From Erysipelotrichales bacterium (GTDB lineage Bacteria; Bacillota_I; Bacilli_A; Erysipelotrichales; Erysipelotrichaceae), in the NCBI GenBank assembly GCA_910575705.1, contig CAJTFG010000001.1, positions 807,217 through 871,216 on the forward strand: DNA of 64,000 nucleotides, given 5' to 3'. A program made the position numbers and the translations under genes. Within the stretch, counting starts at the first letter, position 1, and every line of letters begins with the position of its first letter. The notes under the pieces were generated by a model. That model did no database searches. It saw only the letters and a list, made by a program, of their open reading frames with translations, and was not told the origin of the DNA. Positions 63,730 to 64,000 of the stretch are shown here, piece by piece.

Positions 63730-64000
63730 ATGCCAAAAATTAGTATAATAATACCTATGTTCAATGCAGAAGAAAGCATAAAAAAATGCTTAGTTTCTTT
63801 AATAGAGCAAAGTTTTACAGAGGATTATGAAATACTTGTAATGGATGACGGTTCTAATGATAAAAGTTCAGAAATCGTGAATGAGTTATCTTTATCAGCA
63901 CCATATATAAAATATCATTTCCATAGTAATCAAGGAATCAGTGCTACAAGAAATGATGGTTTAGCCCTAGCTCAAGGAGAATATATATGCTTTATAGATA
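63730..64000 (+). CDS. Family 2 glycosyltransferase, 5' part
   Basis: The first 90 codons of a GT2 enzyme, cut by the window end: KISIIIPMFNAEESIKKCLV, VMDDGSNDKS, NQGISATRNDGLALAQGEY and ICFID. ATG 63730 follows GAGGAGGG. Continues the surface-polymer cluster. Confidence 0.88.
   Translation, partial: MPKISIIIPMFNAEESIKKCLVSLIEQSFTEDYEILVMDDGSNDKSSEIVNELSLSAPYIKYHFHSNQGISATRNDGLALAQGEYICFID

Overview
This 64 kb window looks like the chromosome of a low-GC Bacillota (Firmicutes). Standard code applies, TGA is a stop, AGGAGG ribosome sites are strong, and TTG and GTG starts occur. The str and S10-spc-alpha ribosomal operons are joined to a Group II ECF energising module, truA, rplM and rpsI. 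There is no rpmD (L30) between rpsE and rplO, S14 is the zinc type, and ThiT sits behind a TPP riboswitch. I favour Erysipelotrichia or a near relative on gene content alone; no database was consulted.

Layout. 0-1 kb: the end of a BrnQ branched-chain amino-acid carrier, then a small convergent locus that looks like a type I toxin-antitoxin (20-residue hydrophobic peptide, overlapping leader peptide, about 57-nt antisense RNA). 1.5-5.9 kb: rpsL-rpsG-fusA-tuf. 5.9-6.6 kb: TPP riboswitch and thiT. 6.7-21.2 kb: rpsJ through rplQ, including secY, adk, map, infA and rpoA. 21.3-24.2 kb: trmR, a membrane-anchored RraB-like protein and a membrane protein with a permuted papain-like tail. 24.2-29.3 kb: ecfA1-ecfA2-ecfT-truA-PHP phosphatase, rplM-rpsI. 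29.3-30.6 kb: an AT-rich insertion just after rpsI with 11-bp phased repeats, a type III toxin-antitoxin (toxIN family) and a decayed Wadjet JetD/DUF2220-like gene.

31-36.5 kb: a FemAB-type aminoacyltransferase; a cobalamin riboswitch ahead of a corrinoid adenosyltransferase-like gene, an ECF S component and a DUF4430 (transcobalamin-C-like) lipoprotein; then a candidate preQ1-I riboswitch ahead of a nucleoside hydrolase and another ECF S component. Three substrate-binding S components (thiamine, probable B12, probable queuosine precursor) therefore lie near the shared EcfA1A2T module. A tRNA-guanine transglycosylase lies 4 kb further on. 37-40.5 kb: galE, wecG/tagA and wecB (surface polysaccharide), with relics between them.

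41.9-55 kb: Cof-type HAD phosphatases, a fused FtsX/MacB-type ABC exporter, a GNAT enzyme, pyrophosphatase, a permease-ATPase-response regulator-histidine kinase operon, and a cell-wall amidase. 55-57 kb is a graveyard: IS3-family transposase, HAD phosphatase, BtpA-family and LytR-CpsA-Psr fragments. 57-64 kb is an AT-rich surface-polymer cluster: LTA-synthase-like protein with a degenerate HAD-like head, sulfotransferase, two glycosyltransferases and a Wzx flippase; the cluster runs off the right edge.
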